A DNA stretch of 64,000 bases from Flavobacteriaceae bacterium (GTDB taxonomy: Bacteria > Bacteroidota > Bacteroidia > Flavobacteriales > Flavobacteriaceae): NCBI GenBank assembly GCA_002691645.1, contig NZIP01000027.1, forward strand, positions 144,655 to 208,654, in the 5' to 3' direction. Made by a program: the position numbers and the translations under genes. This document shows, in pieces, positions 55,861 through 62,869 of this stretch (its first letter is position 1; each line of letters starts with the position of its first letter). A model generated the notes under the pieces. That model did no database searches, was not told the origin of the DNA, and saw only the letters and a program-made list of their open reading frames with translations.

Positions 55861-55958
55861 TCAAATATAAGCGCTAATTTTTTAGTCAATCACAAGTCTT
55901 GACAACTTCTGTTTTTTGTGAGTTGAAACGTCTTTAAAAGGTTGTAAAACAAAAATAT

Positions 55959-56177
55959 TTGCAGTTTATCGAAAATAATTGTTTTATGTCGAAAATAATT
56001 GTATTATTGTTTAATGATCAATTCAAAAAACAAACCGGCTACAACCTCTTTTTTTCTAATGACAGGTTTAATGATGATGACTGCGTTTTCATTTTTAGTT
56101 TGTTATGCGATGGTAAAACCTTGGATGTTTTTGTTTTTTTAATCGGCCCAAATCTTACCTATAACCAAAAAGTATGA
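55959..56177 (+). CDS. Small hypothetical protein (72 residues)
   Basis: An ORF of 72 residues from 55959; an internal ATG at 55986 (MSKIIVLLFNDQF) may be the true start. Mildly hydrophobic and aromatic, no recognised family. The stop overlaps the next small ORF as ATGA (56174-56177). The coupled start and coding-like composition make it credible, but it could be a decayed remnant. Confidence 0.4.
   Translation: MQFIENNCFMSKIIVLLFNDQFKKQTGYNLFFSNDRFNDDDCVFIFSLLCDGKTLDVFVFLIGPNLTYNQKV
55969..56002 (+). repeat. 14-base direct repeat, 20-base period
   Basis: TCGAAAATAATTGT occurs at 55969-55982 and 55989-56002, two helical turns apart, around the start of the small ORF. It may be a local duplication or a pair of binding sites. 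Confidence 0.6.
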
Positions 56178-56440
56178 GAAAAGATTATTTGCAAAATTTA
56201 ATGTCTGAGGTTTTTTCTTTCGCAACGAACTTGAAAATGACTCCATTTTACATGAGAAAGAGAGAATTTGAAACTATTCGACTAGGGAATGATATATTTC
56301 TATTGTTTTATCCTGGAACAAAAGAGGAAGAAAACAATTTCAGAATTTCCAAAATTGGTTCACGTGGATCTGTGAATTTAATGCTCTATGACGATACTGA
56401 AAATTGGTATAACAGTATCAAAACCTTAGAGATTCATTGA
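56174..56440 (+). CDS. Small hypothetical protein (88 residues)
   Basis: 88 residues, soluble, starting inside the stop of the previous ORF (ATGA). FETIRLGNDIFLLFYPG and SVNLMLYDDTENWYNSIKTLEIH suggest a small alpha/beta fold. No family recognised. Coupled starts are common for real small gene pairs, so I keep it with moderate confidence. Confidence 0.5.
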   Translation: MRKDYLQNLMSEVFSFATNLKMTPFYMRKREFETIRLGNDIFLLFYPGTKEEENNFRISKIGSRGSVNLMLYDDTENWYNSIKTLEIH

Positions 56441-56583
56441 GTTTAATTTAAAGTCTTATCAGCGAAGTATAGTATATCACAGTCATCTTAAGGTTTTTCG
56501 TTGAGATGTTTTAGATTTTTAATTTATTAGGTCAATCTAAATTTTATTTTAAATATGTTGTTTTGTTAGTAGAATCTGTGGTG

Positions 56584-56616
56584 AAAATCCACGCTATTTG
56601 GCGTGGATTTTTTTTT
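56584..56616 (+). terminator. Strong intrinsic terminator hairpin
   Basis: An 11-base inverted repeat (AAAATCCACGC / GCGTGGATTTT) with a six-base loop and a T-run to 56616. It lies 143 bases past the small ORF pair, so it either ends that transcript or belongs to a short RNA. The rest of 56441-56695 is AT-rich with nothing else I can identify except the palindrome at 56660-56680. Confidence 0.8.
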
Positions 56617-56659
56617 ATCATCAAGGGACATAAATCTTTTGTATTTTAGAGTACAACTC

Positions 56660-56680
56660 ACTTATTCTTATACAATAAGT
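56660..56680. promoter_or_regulatory. Inverted repeat just upstream of the Gfo/Idh/MocA gene
   Basis: ACTTATT and AATAAGT, seven bases apart, 16 bases before the ATG at 56696. It could be an operator or a leader stem-loop; weak evidence. Confidence 0.3.
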
Positions 56681-56695
56681 CAATAACTAAACATC

Positions 56696-57868
56696 ATGAA
56701 TTCACACAGAAAACTTAGAATGGGTATGATAGGTGGTGGAGAGGGTTCTTTCATAGGAGGTGTACACCGAATTGCCGCTTTTCTAGATGGTCAAATTGAA
56801 TTGGTTTGTGGAGCCTTCAATAGAGATTCTGAACAAAGTAAAAAATCAGGTCACAGTTTATTTTTACCAGCAAGCCGAGTTTATACTAATTACGATGAGA
56901 TGCTTAATAGTGAAGCCAAATTAGACGAGGCAGAACGAATGGATTTTGTCGTGATTGTAACGCCTAATGTAGCCCATTACGATCCGGCAATGAAGGCAAT
57001 GAGCCTCGGTTTTCCGGTGATCATAGACAAACCACTTGCCTTCAACTTGGAAGAAGCTATTTCTTTGAAGGCTAAAGTCACAGAAACTGGACTTCCATTT
57101 GGAGTGACCTATACTTATAGTGCTTATCCTATGATTAAACAGGCTAGGGCTATGGTCAAAAATGGAGCTTTGGGAAAAATACATAAGGTTCTTGTAGAAT
57201 ATCCTCAAGGATGGTTGACTCAAAAATTAGAAGATACAGGACAAAAACAAGCAGCCTGGAGAACGAATCCAGATGAAGCAGGTATTTCTAATTGTTTTGG
57301 AGATATTGGGACACATGCTGCCCATCTTGCAGAATATGTAAGTGGGTTAAAAATTACTGAAGTGCTGTCAGAGATTAGACCCACGATGTCAGGAAGATTA
57401 TTAGATGATGACGCCAATGTACTTTTACACTTTGAGAATGGTGCGAATGGAGTTTTAATGGCTTCTCAGGTTGCTAATGGTGAAGAAAATAATTTAAAAA
57501 TTCGGGTCTTTGGCGATAAAGGAGGATTAGAATGGAAGCAAGAAGATCTCAATAGCCTACTCGTTCGAGACCACGGAAATCCTGATAAAATCTACAGAAC
57601 AGGTGCAGATCGTGGTGGCTATCTCACAGACGAGGCAATGCTGCATACAAGGACTCCCTCTGGGCACCCTGAAGGCTATCTTGAAGCCTTCGCAAATATT
57701 TATCGCAATTATGCGCTGGCTGTGCGTAAACATAAATTTGACGAAGCTTACGATGAAGAAAAACTTGATTTTCCAACAGTTGACGATGGTGTTAAAGGTA
57801 TGGCTTTGGTTAAAGCTGTAGTGTCTTCAACAGCAAAAGGTAATCAATGGGTAAGTACTAGCTTCTAA
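56696..57868 (+). CDS. Gfo/Idh/MocA-family NAD(P)-dependent oxidoreductase
   Basis: 390 residues without a signal. Rossmann motif GMIGGGEGSFIGGVH at the N-terminus, IIDKPLAFNLEEA (the EKP-like motif with Lys), and CFGDIGTHAAHLAEYVSG with the conserved Asp and His of the active site. It oxidises or epimerises sugars or cyclitols. The large GGGEGSFIG form is common in marine Bacteroidota. It is 11 bases before the D-aminoacylase-like gene and probably cotranscribed. Confidence 0.92.
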   Translation: MNSHRKLRMGMIGGGEGSFIGGVHRIAAFLDGQIELVCGAFNRDSEQSKKSGHSLFLPASRVYTNYDEMLNSEAKLDEAERMDFVVIVTPNVAHYDPAMKAMSLGFPVIIDKPLAFNLEEAISLKAKVTETGLPFGVTYTYSAYPMIKQARAMVKNGALGKIHKVLVEYPQGWLTQKLEDTGQKQAAWRTNPDEAGISNCFGDIGTHAAHLAEYVSGLKITEVLSEIRPTMSGRLLDDDANVLLHFENGANGVLMASQVANGEENNLKIRVFGDKGGLEWKQEDLNSLLVRDHGNPDKIYRTGADRGGYLTDEAMLHTRTPSGHPEGYLEAFANIYRNYALAVRKHKFDEAYDEEKLDFPTVDDGVKGMALVKAVVSSTAKGNQWVSTSF

Positions 57869-57879
57869 AACTTGAAAAG

Positions 57880-59490
57880 ATGAAATTACAGTTGAGAATT
57901 TTAGGGATAATACTCTTGAGTGCAGGTCTAATTCATGCACAAGAACAATATGATATTCACATTAAAAATGGAACGATATACAACGGTTCTGGATCAGCTT
58001 CATTTGTAGGGGATGTGCTTATTTCTAACCAACGTATTACTTATGTAGGCCCATCGATTGAGGTTAAAGCCAAAAAGGTAGTTGATGCCTCTGGTAAAGC
58101 CGTAGCTCCTGGATTTATAAATATGTTGAGCTGGGGTTATAGCTCACTCGATAAAGACGGCCGTTCTTTATCAGATATCAAGCAAGGGGTAACTCTTGAA
58201 GTTTTTGGTGAAGGTAGGTCTGCAGGACCTTCAGGTTCTAAAGATGGGGGAGATTATATCTCGTTTGGTCAGGCAATGCAAAAGCTAGAAGATCAAGGAG
58301 TTTCAACTAATGTTGCTTCATTTTTGGGAGCGGCCACAGTGAGGGTTCAATCAGTGGGTTATGACAATAGAAAGGCGAATGACGAGGAGTTTCTTGAGAT
58401 GGATCAAATTGTTGAGGAGGCTATGTTAGAAGGTGCTATGGGAATTGGATCCTCATTAATTTATGCACCAGGTGATTTTGCAGATACCGAAGAGTTGATC
58501 AGAATTTCTTCTATTGCTTCTGAACATGGAGGCATGTATATCTCCCATATGCGCGATGAAGGCAGAAATGTAATGCAAGCTTTGGAAGAGTTAATAGAGA
58601 TTGCAGAAAAAGCTGATATACCCGCCGAAATTTATCACTTTAAAGCATCGCGTCCAGCCAACTGGCATCTGTTAGACACTGTTATTGAACGAGTAGAACA
58701 GGCCAGAGCAAAAGGGTTGCAGATTACAGCTGACATGTATACTTATAATGCCAGCAGCACAGGACTAACAGGAGTGATTCCAACATGGGTGCAAGCTGGA
58801 GGTCACAGGGCATGGATGAATAGGATGCGAGAGGATGAGCCGAGGAAGCGTTTGATTAAGGATATAGAAGCAGAACTGACTATGCAACCCGCAGACGGAA
58901 TTCTCATGGTAGGATTTAATAAAGATTCTTTAGCCCAAATTTATAGAGGCAAGACTATTGCGCAAAGCGCCCTCATGAGAGGGCAGTCTGAAGCTGAAAC
59001 CATAATCGATTTAATGCTTGAAGATGACAGTAGAATCCAGTGTATTTATTTCAGCATGAGTGAAGAAAATATTCAGCGAAAAATTCAAATTCCATGGGTG
59101 AGCTTTTGTTCGGATGCAGGTTCTTATACCACTTTTGACGAAGATTTTCGCACTCACCCAAGGGCTTTTGGCAGTTTTATACGCGTACTTGGAAAGTACA
59201 CTCGTGATTTAGGATTGCTAACACTCGAAGAAGCTATTTATAAACTCAGTGGATATCCAGCAACTAATCTTAAACTTAAAGATCGTGGATTCTTGTATGA
59301 TGGTTATTATGCCGACATCGTTGTTTTTGATCCTGAACAGGTACAAGATCATGCCACTTTTAATGACCCCTTGCAATTTGCCACTGGCATGGAGTACGTT
59401 TTAGTCAATGGAGTAATGGTCTTAGAAGAAGGTGAACACACCAATGAGTTTCCAGGTCAATTTGTGAAAGGCCCTGGTTATCAGGATTAA
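57880..59490 (+). CDS. D-aminoacylase-like secreted amidohydrolase with degenerate metal site
   Basis: 536 residues with a signal to about LIHAQ. Amidohydrolase features: the N-terminal beta-sandwich (YDIHIKNGTIYNGSG), VAPGFIN, the later metal ligands His in MYISHMRDEGRN and EIYHFKA, and the catalytic Asp in SFCSDAGSY. However the usual HxH after PGFI is replaced by MLSWGY, and the Cys of the GNCG segment by Glu (FGEG). Bacteroidota carry a subgroup with this pattern, so it may use one metal site. Reaction unproven; N-acyl-D-amino acids or another amide are candidates. It follows the Gfo/Idh/MocA gene. Confidence 0.83.
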   Translation: MKLQLRILGIILLSAGLIHAQEQYDIHIKNGTIYNGSGSASFVGDVLISNQRITYVGPSIEVKAKKVVDASGKAVAPGFINMLSWGYSSLDKDGRSLSDIKQGVTLEVFGEGRSAGPSGSKDGGDYISFGQAMQKLEDQGVSTNVASFLGAATVRVQSVGYDNRKANDEEFLEMDQIVEEAMLEGAMGIGSSLIYAPGDFADTEELIRISSIASEHGGMYISHMRDEGRNVMQALEELIEIAEKADIPAEIYHFKASRPANWHLLDTVIERVEQARAKGLQITADMYTYNASSTGLTGVIPTWVQAGGHRAWMNRMREDEPRKRLIKDIEAELTMQPADGILMVGFNKDSLAQIYRGKTIAQSALMRGQSEAETIIDLMLEDDSRIQCIYFSMSEENIQRKIQIPWVSFCSDAGSYTTFDEDFRTHPRAFGSFIRVLGKYTRDLGLLTLEEAIYKLSGYPATNLKLKDRGFLYDGYYADIVVFDPEQVQDHATFNDPLQFATGMEYVLVNGVMVLEEGEHTNEFPGQFVKGPGYQD

Positions 59491-59605
59491 ACAAAATAGG
59501 CAGGTGGCTGTTTTGTTTAACTTTAATAAATATTAAACAATAATAGCTTTTATTTTTTAAATATTTAAAATTTCTTTTATATATTGCATTATTCTTAATT
59601 GGCAG

Positions 59606-59625
59606 CTAGGATTGAAAAATCCTAG
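59606..59625. other. Short intergenic hairpin
   Basis: Perfect 8-base stem CTAGGATT / AATCCTAG with a GAAA tetraloop-type loop and no T-run, 28 bases before a terminator hairpin. Together with 59654-59688 it suggests a structured 3' untranslated RNA or a small RNA. Confidence 0.5.
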
Positions 59626-59653
59626 GTGATTTATCATTTGTGTTTTCGGATAG

Positions 59654-59688
59654 CGGGTGTATTGATTTTTCAATCACCCGTTTTTTTT
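59654..59688 (+). terminator. Intrinsic terminator after the D-aminoacylase-like gene
   Basis: CGGGTG pairs with CACCCG, extended by TTGA/TCAA with one bulged base, followed by eight T. It runs into the stop codon of the convergent DUF6174-Kazal gene. Confidence 0.82.
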
Positions 59689-60301
59689 ATGGGCAGGCTC
59701 CTTTTTCAAAATATCTTACGCCATTTGCTCTTGCTTCACAAGTATTTCCGTAAGTCACTAAATCGCAACCACAAACTGGATCGTAAATTTCAGGACAGGC
59801 GATTAAAGCTTGATCGTATTCTGATATGCAATTCATCCCTTCAAATGAAAATAACCAATCGTAACCCATTTCGTCATCAACAGCATTCTCATCCCAATCA
59901 ACGCTTAAAAATTTGGGATAGCCATAGTCAAAATCATATTGAATTTGAAAGTAATCAGCTTCGTTAATAGCTCTTGAGAGTAAAGCGTAGACTTCGGCGA
60001 TTGTTTTTGGCTCAGGTACATGGTCTGAACCGTAATAATCACAATTCAAATCACTTGTTATACATCCGTAATCATCGACGATGGCTCCTTGAGTATCTAC
60101 AAGGTGTTTTACTTCAAATACCCCAATAAAGCCAGAACTGCGTTCGATGAATTGGTATGATGATACCGCGGTTTTATTCCATTGATTCATGGCCGTTTTA
60201 AGTTCGTTCTCTGCTTGTAATTTATAACTGTCTTCGTTTATACAAGACGTTAAAAAAAGGATGCAGACTAAGCTGAAAAAAAGTTTAAGATTGGTTTTCA
60301 T
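59687..60301 (-). CDS. Lipoprotein with DUF6174-like domain and C-terminal Kazal-type domain
   Basis: 204 residues; lipoprotein signal ending LTSC. Residues about 25-150 match what I recall of DUF6174 (a lipoprotein-type domain, SSYQFIERSSG, IAEVYALLSRAI, YGYPKFLSVDWDENAVDDEMGY). The C-terminal ~40 residues form a Kazal-like motif: CPEIYDPVCGCDLVTYGN, then CEARANGVRYFEKGAC, with the expected Cys spacing of a serine-protease inhibitor. It overlaps the lysoplasmalogenase-like gene by 17 bases. Protease inhibition at the cell surface is a plausible role. Confidence 0.83.
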   Translation of the reverse strand: MKTNLKLFFSLVCILFLTSCINEDSYKLQAENELKTAMNQWNKTAVSSYQFIERSSGFIGVFEVKHLVDTQGAIVDDYGCITSDLNCDYYGSDHVPEPKTIAEVYALLSRAINEADYFQIQYDFDYGYPKFLSVDWDENAVDDEMGYDWLFSFEGMNCISEYDQALIACPEIYDPVCGCDLVTYGNTCEARANGVRYFEKGACP

Positions 60302-60956
60302 ACGGTTGGTTTAAGTAAGAGTTTGAAAGTCCGATAAGGCTTATAGCAATCCAATAGGTTGAAAGTATCAGAACTGAAGAAAATTTATAAGTATGTACGA
60401 ATTTAGAATAGGCTAAAACAGTATCAGACAGCATAAAAAATAAGGCGCCTGCAAAAAGCAGTGCTGTCTTATTATTTCTTTTGAGTATATAGGCTCGTGC
60501 GGCTTGAGCACTCATGCTCGATATGATAAATACATAGGCCAATACAGGATAGGTCAACGCTTTTAAATTTGGGTATAAGCCGTAGAATATTATTGCTCCT
60601 AGACTCCAAAATATGAAGTAAATCCAAAGTTTTTGTTTGCTATTGTAGTGCCGCAACAATCCAATTAAAAAAAGGGCATGTGCCAAAAAAAAGGAAATTA
60701 GGCCAAAGACAAAGTAGTCTTGATTTAAGAGCAAGAGATCCCCAAACAAACAAAATAGCAAGCCTGCTACAATAATTTTATTTAGTAGAGAGGAACTATT
60801 CTTCACGGCCATTAAAATAACGATAGAAGTAGTCAAGCCTTTGCTGATTCCGTAAATAAGGGTGTTGTAACTTTCAAAAATAATCGCCGTTAAAGCGAGA
60901 ATTCCAATACATAGAAGTACGACTTTGTTCTTGTTATGTGCAAAAGATAAAATCAT
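60285..60956 (-). CDS. YhhN/TMEM86-family protein (lysoplasmalogenase-like)
   Basis: 223 residues, eight membrane helices. Motifs LLFCLFGDLLLL, FFLAHALFLIGL and GALFFMLSDTVLAY are the conserved acidic-in-membrane signatures of the YhhN family, which includes animal lysoplasmalogenase (vinyl-ether hydrolysis). Bacterial function is usually unknown. First gene of a two-gene operon with the Kazal-type lipoprotein. Confidence 0.88.
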   Translation of the reverse strand: MILSFAHNKNKVVLLCIGILALTAIIFESYNTLIYGISKGLTTSIVILMAVKNSSSLLNKIIVAGLLFCLFGDLLLLNQDYFVFGLISFFLAHALFLIGLLRHYNSKQKLWIYFIFWSLGAIIFYGLYPNLKALTYPVLAYVFIISSMSAQAARAYILKRNNKTALLFAGALFFMLSDTVLAYSKFVHTYKFSSVLILSTYWIAISLIGLSNSYLNQPYENQS

Positions 60957-61043
60957 TAGTTCTAGGTTGTTTCAGCGTAAAATTATTGAAATATATAGTA
61001 CTAATTCGATTGATTTGACGTTTACTCATTAAAGATTTGGGAA

Positions 61044-62030
61044 ATGACTTCGACTTACAAACAAAAAACATACCTGCCCAGAGAGGTGTTGCTTCTAAGT
61101 GCTTTATACCTTATCGATTTTAAAAAGACAGATACTAAGTCCTTAGATTTTATTAAAGAAGACCCCTTAATTGGACATTGGGTTAAGGTAAAATACTTAA
61201 ATCTTTACACTCAAATTAGTAGACAAGAAGATTTTGAACTTTTTCTTTCCCAACATTTTCAAAGAAGTGTTTCTTATTTTTCTGATAATGAAAAGGAGAC
61301 ATTTTTAGTTCACTTAGCAAAGATTGCCTACAAAAAAAACTTAGATAACAAAACAGTCAGTCGTTTGCTGCGAGTTGCCAAAGCTTCAGATTATACTTAT
61401 GCAGATGTTGAGCGTATTTTAAGAAATTCAATTTCCCAAAAAAAAACAAATGAAAAAAGTGAACTGAATTTTGGAATAGGCTGCTTATTAGTCTTGGCCT
61501 ACCCGGATGTTTTAGATCAAAAGCCTTTACATTTCTTTGAAGACTTGATTCCTTACGAGTTAAAGAATAATATTTTTAAAGCTCATCACTTTGTAGGAAA
61601 TCAATCCTTTTTAGAAATTACACAAAACTTGAAACAACGACTTAGGATATTATCCTCAGTCCAAAAATTCGACCTTCTAACAGGCTTGATTGCAATTTAT
61701 GCGGCAGATTTTTCACTTGAGGAGCCTTACACTCCAAAACTCTTAAATTTTAAATCGCAGTTGTTTCATTTTTTAGAAGTGAAGGAATCTGAAATAAAAA
61801 CTGCAGTAGTGGAAGTATTGGCAGACAAAGATGCCAAGGCAAAATATTCGTATGAGTACAGCGCTTTAGTAAGGGTAATTGACAAAGAAACCTTCCATTT
61901 TGAAACAAAAGAACTTAAGTTCAATGCTCCTTTTTACGATTGGGCTAATGCTGCTTTGTTTACCGCCATTCAATCCTTTGAAAAAGAAGAGAAAGCAGTT
62001 CACGTAGAGCGAAAACTTGAGCGGAGCTAA
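61044..62030 (+). CDS. Hypothetical cytoplasmic alpha-helical protein
   Basis: 328 residues with no signal or membrane segment, mostly helical, Lys/Glu-rich. YLPREVLLLSALYLIDFKKTD at the N-terminus and FDLLTGLIAIYAADFSLEEPYTPKL near the middle could suggest repeated helical units somewhat like TerB-type bundles, but I cannot assign a family. It ends 4 bases into the convergent nucleoside hydrolase-like gene. Confidence 0.75.
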   Translation: MTSTYKQKTYLPREVLLLSALYLIDFKKTDTKSLDFIKEDPLIGHWVKVKYLNLYTQISRQEDFELFLSQHFQRSVSYFSDNEKETFLVHLAKIAYKKNLDNKTVSRLLRVAKASDYTYADVERILRNSISQKKTNEKSELNFGIGCLLVLAYPDVLDQKPLHFFEDLIPYELKNNIFKAHHFVGNQSFLEITQNLKQRLRILSSVQKFDLLTGLIAIYAADFSLEEPYTPKLLNFKSQLFHFLEVKESEIKTAVVEVLADKDAKAKYSYEYSALVRVIDKETFHFETKELKFNAPFYDWANAALFTAIQSFEKEEKAVHVERKLERS

Positions 62031-62869
62031 TTGCTGAGATACTCAAAGAAAGAAATACTGTCTTCTATTTCAGCAAGATTTAATATGTAGCATATTTCTG
62101 AAGTGTCTGAAAAATCGAGACCTCCTTTAGCGATAGATTCATTATAATACCTACCATCAACACCATTATAGGTGTTCCCTAAATCTATAGCTTCAGACCA
62201 AATTTCTTGTATCTCCTCATTTAGAAATAAATCCAATGCTATTTTTTGATCAGACCTAAAGCCAGGACTGCCGTTATCAAGGGCATTTCCATCTGGTATT
62301 TTATGATAGCTTGTGTGCTGAAGAACATAATTACGCGCTTTTTCAGAGGCAACTTCTTCATTCCAATTCGAATGTTGTACAATATGAATCGAGTTTTTAG
62401 TATCTATTTCTGGATGCTTATTTCGAATCAATTCTACTAAGGCTGCAGAGAAATCTGATTGACCAGCTTCAGCAATCCAAATGCTACCCTTATTTTGAAG
62501 AGTGACTAAAGCCTTGGTATAGGTTTCGTTTAATGCCTTGTCAAAATCGGTATGCGCATCTGACCATGTTTGAAACGCCTTGTTAAGTAAGCTTTCAGGA
62601 GGCACATACAAACCTTTTTGTGTGCCATAAGCTCCAGTAACTACATGAAAATTCAAATCTTTAAATGCCGATAAAGAGAGTAAACTCCTAAAAGCTGCCA
62701 TTGAATGCAAATCATCAACATCAGTTTTGCAATCGTAATGTGCTAAAAGAAGATCTTTGTGCACATCAAATCTAGATGTACTTTCTTTAGTAGTGGTACA
62801 AGAGAAAAATAGGCTTAGGATTAAACCGAGGCCATATAGCTTGAATTGTTTATTGATAGATTCTGACAT
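62027..62869 (-). CDS. Nucleoside hydrolase-like (DUF1593-type) lipoprotein
   Basis: 280 residues; signal ending FFSC. LLAHYDCKTDVDDLHSMAAF carries the Asp-rich metal loop of the nucleoside N-ribohydrolase fold (DxDxxDD type), with IWIAEAGQSDFSAALVEL and NSIHIVQHSNWNEE later. It likely cleaves a glycosidic bond of a nucleoside or sugar outside the cytoplasm. Its start overlaps the GH16 gene end by 20 bases, so it is cotranscribed with a laminarinase-type enzyme. Confidence 0.82.
   Translation of the reverse strand: MSESINKQFKLYGLGLILSLFFSCTTTKESTSRFDVHKDLLLAHYDCKTDVDDLHSMAAFRSLLSLSAFKDLNFHVVTGAYGTQKGLYVPPESLLNKAFQTWSDAHTDFDKALNETYTKALVTLQNKGSIWIAEAGQSDFSAALVELIRNKHPEIDTKNSIHIVQHSNWNEEVASEKARNYVLQHTSYHKIPDGNALDNGSPGFRSDQKIALDLFLNEEIQEIWSEAIDLGNTYNGVDGRYYNESIAKGGLDFSDTSEICYILNLAEIEDSISFFEYLSN

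Noticed and set aside
56921..57223. 100-codon minus-strand frame inside the Gfo/Idh/MocA gene
   Set aside because: Antisense shadow; the sense strand carries the conserved dehydrogenase motifs.
59626..59967. 113-codon plus-strand frame
   Set aside because: Starts within a terminator hairpin and runs antisense through the Kazal-type lipoprotein gene; composition not protein-like.
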